Notes under the pieces: model-generated | Told to the model about the DNA's origin: nothing | What the model saw: only the letters and a program-made list of their open reading frames with translations | Database searches by the model: none | Translations under genes and position numbers: made by a program | Part shown: in pieces, positions 62,433 to 64,000 of the stretch | Position numbering within the stretch: the stretch's first letter is position 1 | How the letters are laid out: the number at the start of each line of letters is the position of its first letter | Source: Fischerella sp. PCC 9605 | Lineage (GTDB): Bacteria; Cyanobacteriota; Cyanobacteriia; Cyanobacteriales; Nostocaceae | Assembly (NCBI RefSeq): GCF_000517105.1 | Contig: NZ_KI912149.1 | Coordinates: forward strand, 280-64,279 | DNA length: 64,000 nucleotides | Direction of reading: 5' to 3'

Positions 62433-62460
62433 GTAGAGACGTGCCATGGCACGTCTCTAC
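62433..62460. repeat. 28-bp perfect palindrome, variant GTGCCATGGCAC
   Basis: Identical to 40133-40160. It ends 12 bases before the leuS stop codon and is flanked by CCACTAA units on both sides. Confidence 0.95.
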
Positions 62461-62472
62461 AACCACTAACTA

Positions 62473-64000
62473 CTAACCAAGAACAAAATTAATCAACTTA
62501 CCAGGCACCACAATCACCTTTTTAATCTCTTTGCCTTCGAGGTAGCGCTTGCCAACTTCAGATTCACAGGCATACCTCTCCAACTCTGCTTTATCTGCTT
62601 GTGCCGGAACTTGAATCGCACCGCGAGTTTTACCCATAATCTGGATCACTAAGTTAATTTCATCAGCAACCAATGCCGCAGAGTCATACTTAGGCCAGGC
62701 TTCAGTGTGGACTGAGTTGGTGTTACCCAATAAATGCCACAACTCATCGGCGATGTGGGGTGCAAAAGGTGCCAGCATGACAACTAAAGTCTGAATACCT
62801 TCCGCATATACTGGCGAATCTTTACAGGTAGCATCAGTGAGGGCGTTACTTAACTTCATCAATTCCGAAATAGCTGTGTTGAATTGATATTCACCCTCTA
62901 CGTCTTCGCTGACTTCTTTAATAGCAGTGTGAATTGCCCGCCGCAAGTCTTTTTCTGGTTTACTCTGTTGATTTTCTTGATTGTCAACTGGTCTTGGTTG
63001 ATTGATAAAATCAGCCACCAAGCGCCAAACCCGATTCAAAAAGCGGAATTGCCCTTCTACGTCTGCTTCATCCCATTCCAAGTCTTTTTCTGGCGGTGCT
63101 TTGAACAGAATGAACATCCGGGCGGTGTCTACACCATATTTAGCAATTACATCTTCCGGCGCTACACCGTTGCCCTTTGACTTGGACATGGTGGCGTAAA
63201 TGCGTTGGAGTGGTTCACCTGTTTGGGGATCGCGGGGATCGGCAGGATTGACGAGGTGGGAAGGAACCCACTTATCTTTACCAGACTTGTTGGGATTGAA
63301 GTAAGTCAAACCCTGTACCATGCCCTGAGTCAACAGGCGTTGGAAAGGTTCGTCAAAGTTTAACAAGCCTCTGTCTCGCAATACTTTGGTAAAGAAGCGC
63401 GAATACAACAAGTGCAAAATCGCGTGTTCAATTCCACCCACGTACTGATCCACGGGCATCCAGTCATTTACCTTAGTGGGATCGAAAATCTGCTGTTCAT
63501 TCTTGGCATCGGGATAGCGCAAGAAATACCACGACGAATCAATAAAAGTATCCATCGTGTCAGTTTCCCGCTTTGCTGGTGTGCCGCAAGTTGGGCAAGG
63601 TACATTCACCCAGCTTTCCAACTTAGCCAAAGGCGAACCACCGCGTCCGGTGAATTCTACGTTTTCAGGTAACAACACTGGCAAGTCTTGATCCGGGACA
63701 GGCACCGCACCACAGTTGGGACAGTGAATAATGGGAATGGGTGCGCCCCAGTAACGTTGCCGGGAAATCAACCAATCCCGCAAACGATACTGTACACGTT
63801 CTTTGCCAAAACCTTGTTTTTCTGCATATTCCACGATCGCTTTTTTGGCGTCTGTGGAATTCATGCGATCGAATTGACTGGAATTCACCAATATCCCAGG
63901 TTCAGTGTATGCCTCTTGTAGAGACGCGCCATGGCGCGTCTCTACATTATCGGGAGGCACGATAACTACCTTGATTGGCAAGTTCTGTTCTTTAGCAAAC
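62473..64000 (-). CDS. leuS: Leucyl-tRNA synthetase, C-terminal ~509 residues (cut by the right edge)
   Basis: Charges tRNA-Leu. The visible part begins [16 protein letters not shown], near the end of the editing domain, and continues [20 protein letters not shown], zinc-like Cys pairs (CPNCG, CPTCG), [15 protein letters not shown], the KMSKS loop ([10 protein letters not shown]) and an anticodon-binding helical domain. The frame continues to the window edge; about 350 residues are missing. A 28-bp palindrome is read in frame as VETRHGASL between VPPDN and QEAYTEPG, where related enzymes have a short loop. Confidence 0.97.
   Translation of the reverse strand, partial: FAKEQNLPIKVVIVPPDNVETRHGASLQEAYTEPGILVNSSQFDRMNSTDAKKAIVEYAEKQGFGKERVQYRLRDWLISRQRYWGAPIPIIHCPNCGAVPVPDQDLPVLLPENVEFTGRGGSPLAKLESWVNVPCPTCGTPAKRETDTMDTFIDSSWYFLRYPDAKNEQQIFDPTKVNDWMPVDQYVGGIEHAILHLLYSRFFTKVLRDRGLLNFDEPFQRLLTQGMVQGLTYFNPNKSGKDKWVPSHLVNPADPRDPQTGEPLQRIYATMSKSKGNGVAPEDVIAKYGVDTARMFILFKAPPEKDLEWDEADVEGQFRFLNRVWRLVADFINQPRPVDNQENQQSKPEKDLRRAIHTAIKEVSEDVEGEYQFNTAISELMKLSNALTDATCKDSPVYAEGIQTLVVMLAPFAPHIADELWHLLGNTNSVHTEAWPKYDSAALVADEINLVIQIMGKTRGAIQVPAQADKAELERYACESEVGKRYLEGKEIKKVIVVPGKLINFVLG
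63918..63945. repeat. 28-bp perfect palindrome inside leuS, variant GCGCCATGGCGC
   Basis: Arms GTAGAGACGCGCCA plus exact inverse. Translated VETRHGASL, in the same frame as the copy in the exporter gene. Confidence 0.95.

Noticed and set aside
1-64000. tRNA, rRNA and tmRNA genes
   Set aside because: I looked for T-loop motifs and conserved rRNA stretches in the spacers and saw none; weak candidates with GGTTCGA were inside coding genes.

Overview
The window comes from a filamentous, probably heterocyst-forming cyanobacterium (Nostocales). The evidence is a form I rbcL-rbcX-rbcS operon with a Rubisco activase carrying a C-terminal small-subunit-like domain, many HIP1 octamers (GCGATCGC), many heptanucleotide tandem arrays of the STRR type known from Anabaena and Calothrix, and typical cyanobacterial families (AgrE, DUF1997, DUF4079, phytochrome-like GAF). 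It looks chromosomal: most genes are housekeeping or central metabolism, interspersed with decayed genes and small repeats.

Layout. 1-6.4 kb: edge of a Tn554-like recombinase, three receiver-only response regulators (one without its phosphoacceptor Asp), a SulP anion transporter behind an ArsR regulator, a degenerate metallo-beta-lactamase-fold protein and a second, 83% identical ArsR paralogue. 6.4-19.8 kb: a membrane glycosyltransferase-TPR fusion, proline catabolism (PutA), a sodium:solute symporter pair, a TPR lipoprotein, RNase D, a bilin-type GAF protein and three pseudogenes (Crp-type regulator, HAD/ATPase, GNAT). 19.8-30 kb: AgrE (arginine to proline), an ankyrin protein, hemerythrin, an SDR protein, D-lactate dehydrogenase, a GH104 muramidase and MenH. 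30-38 kb: carbon and phosphate metabolism (phosphoketolase, PPK2, phosphoglucomutase) and a GHL10 hydrolase.

38.5-48.7 kb is the most system-like locus. A leftward cluster encodes HlyD, an ABC exporter with a cyclic-nucleotide-binding domain and a C39-like domain, a parvulin foldase and two RTX proteins. It is divergent from a sigma-70-family factor and an unrecognised partner protein. The second RTX gene, its promoter region and the first codons of the sigma gene have been duplicated in tandem. I infer a type I secretion system for RTX proteins, possibly under its own sigma factor.

48.7-64 kb: panB, a seven-bladed propeller protein, rbcL-rbcX-rbcS, an SGNH hydrolase, rca, a GNAT, an LD-carboxypeptidase, a methyltransferase, an overlapping GHMP sugar kinase/nucleotidyltransferase pair and the C-terminal part of leuS.

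AgrE and PutA together give arginine -> ornithine -> proline -> glutamate. Phosphoketolase and D-lactate dehydrogenase give acetyl-phosphate and lactate branches from sugar phosphates. Throughout, small repeats have invaded genes as well as spacers: a perfect 28-bp palindrome lies in frame in leuS and in the exporter gene, and STRR or period-8 arrays lie in frame in the glycosyltransferase and putA.
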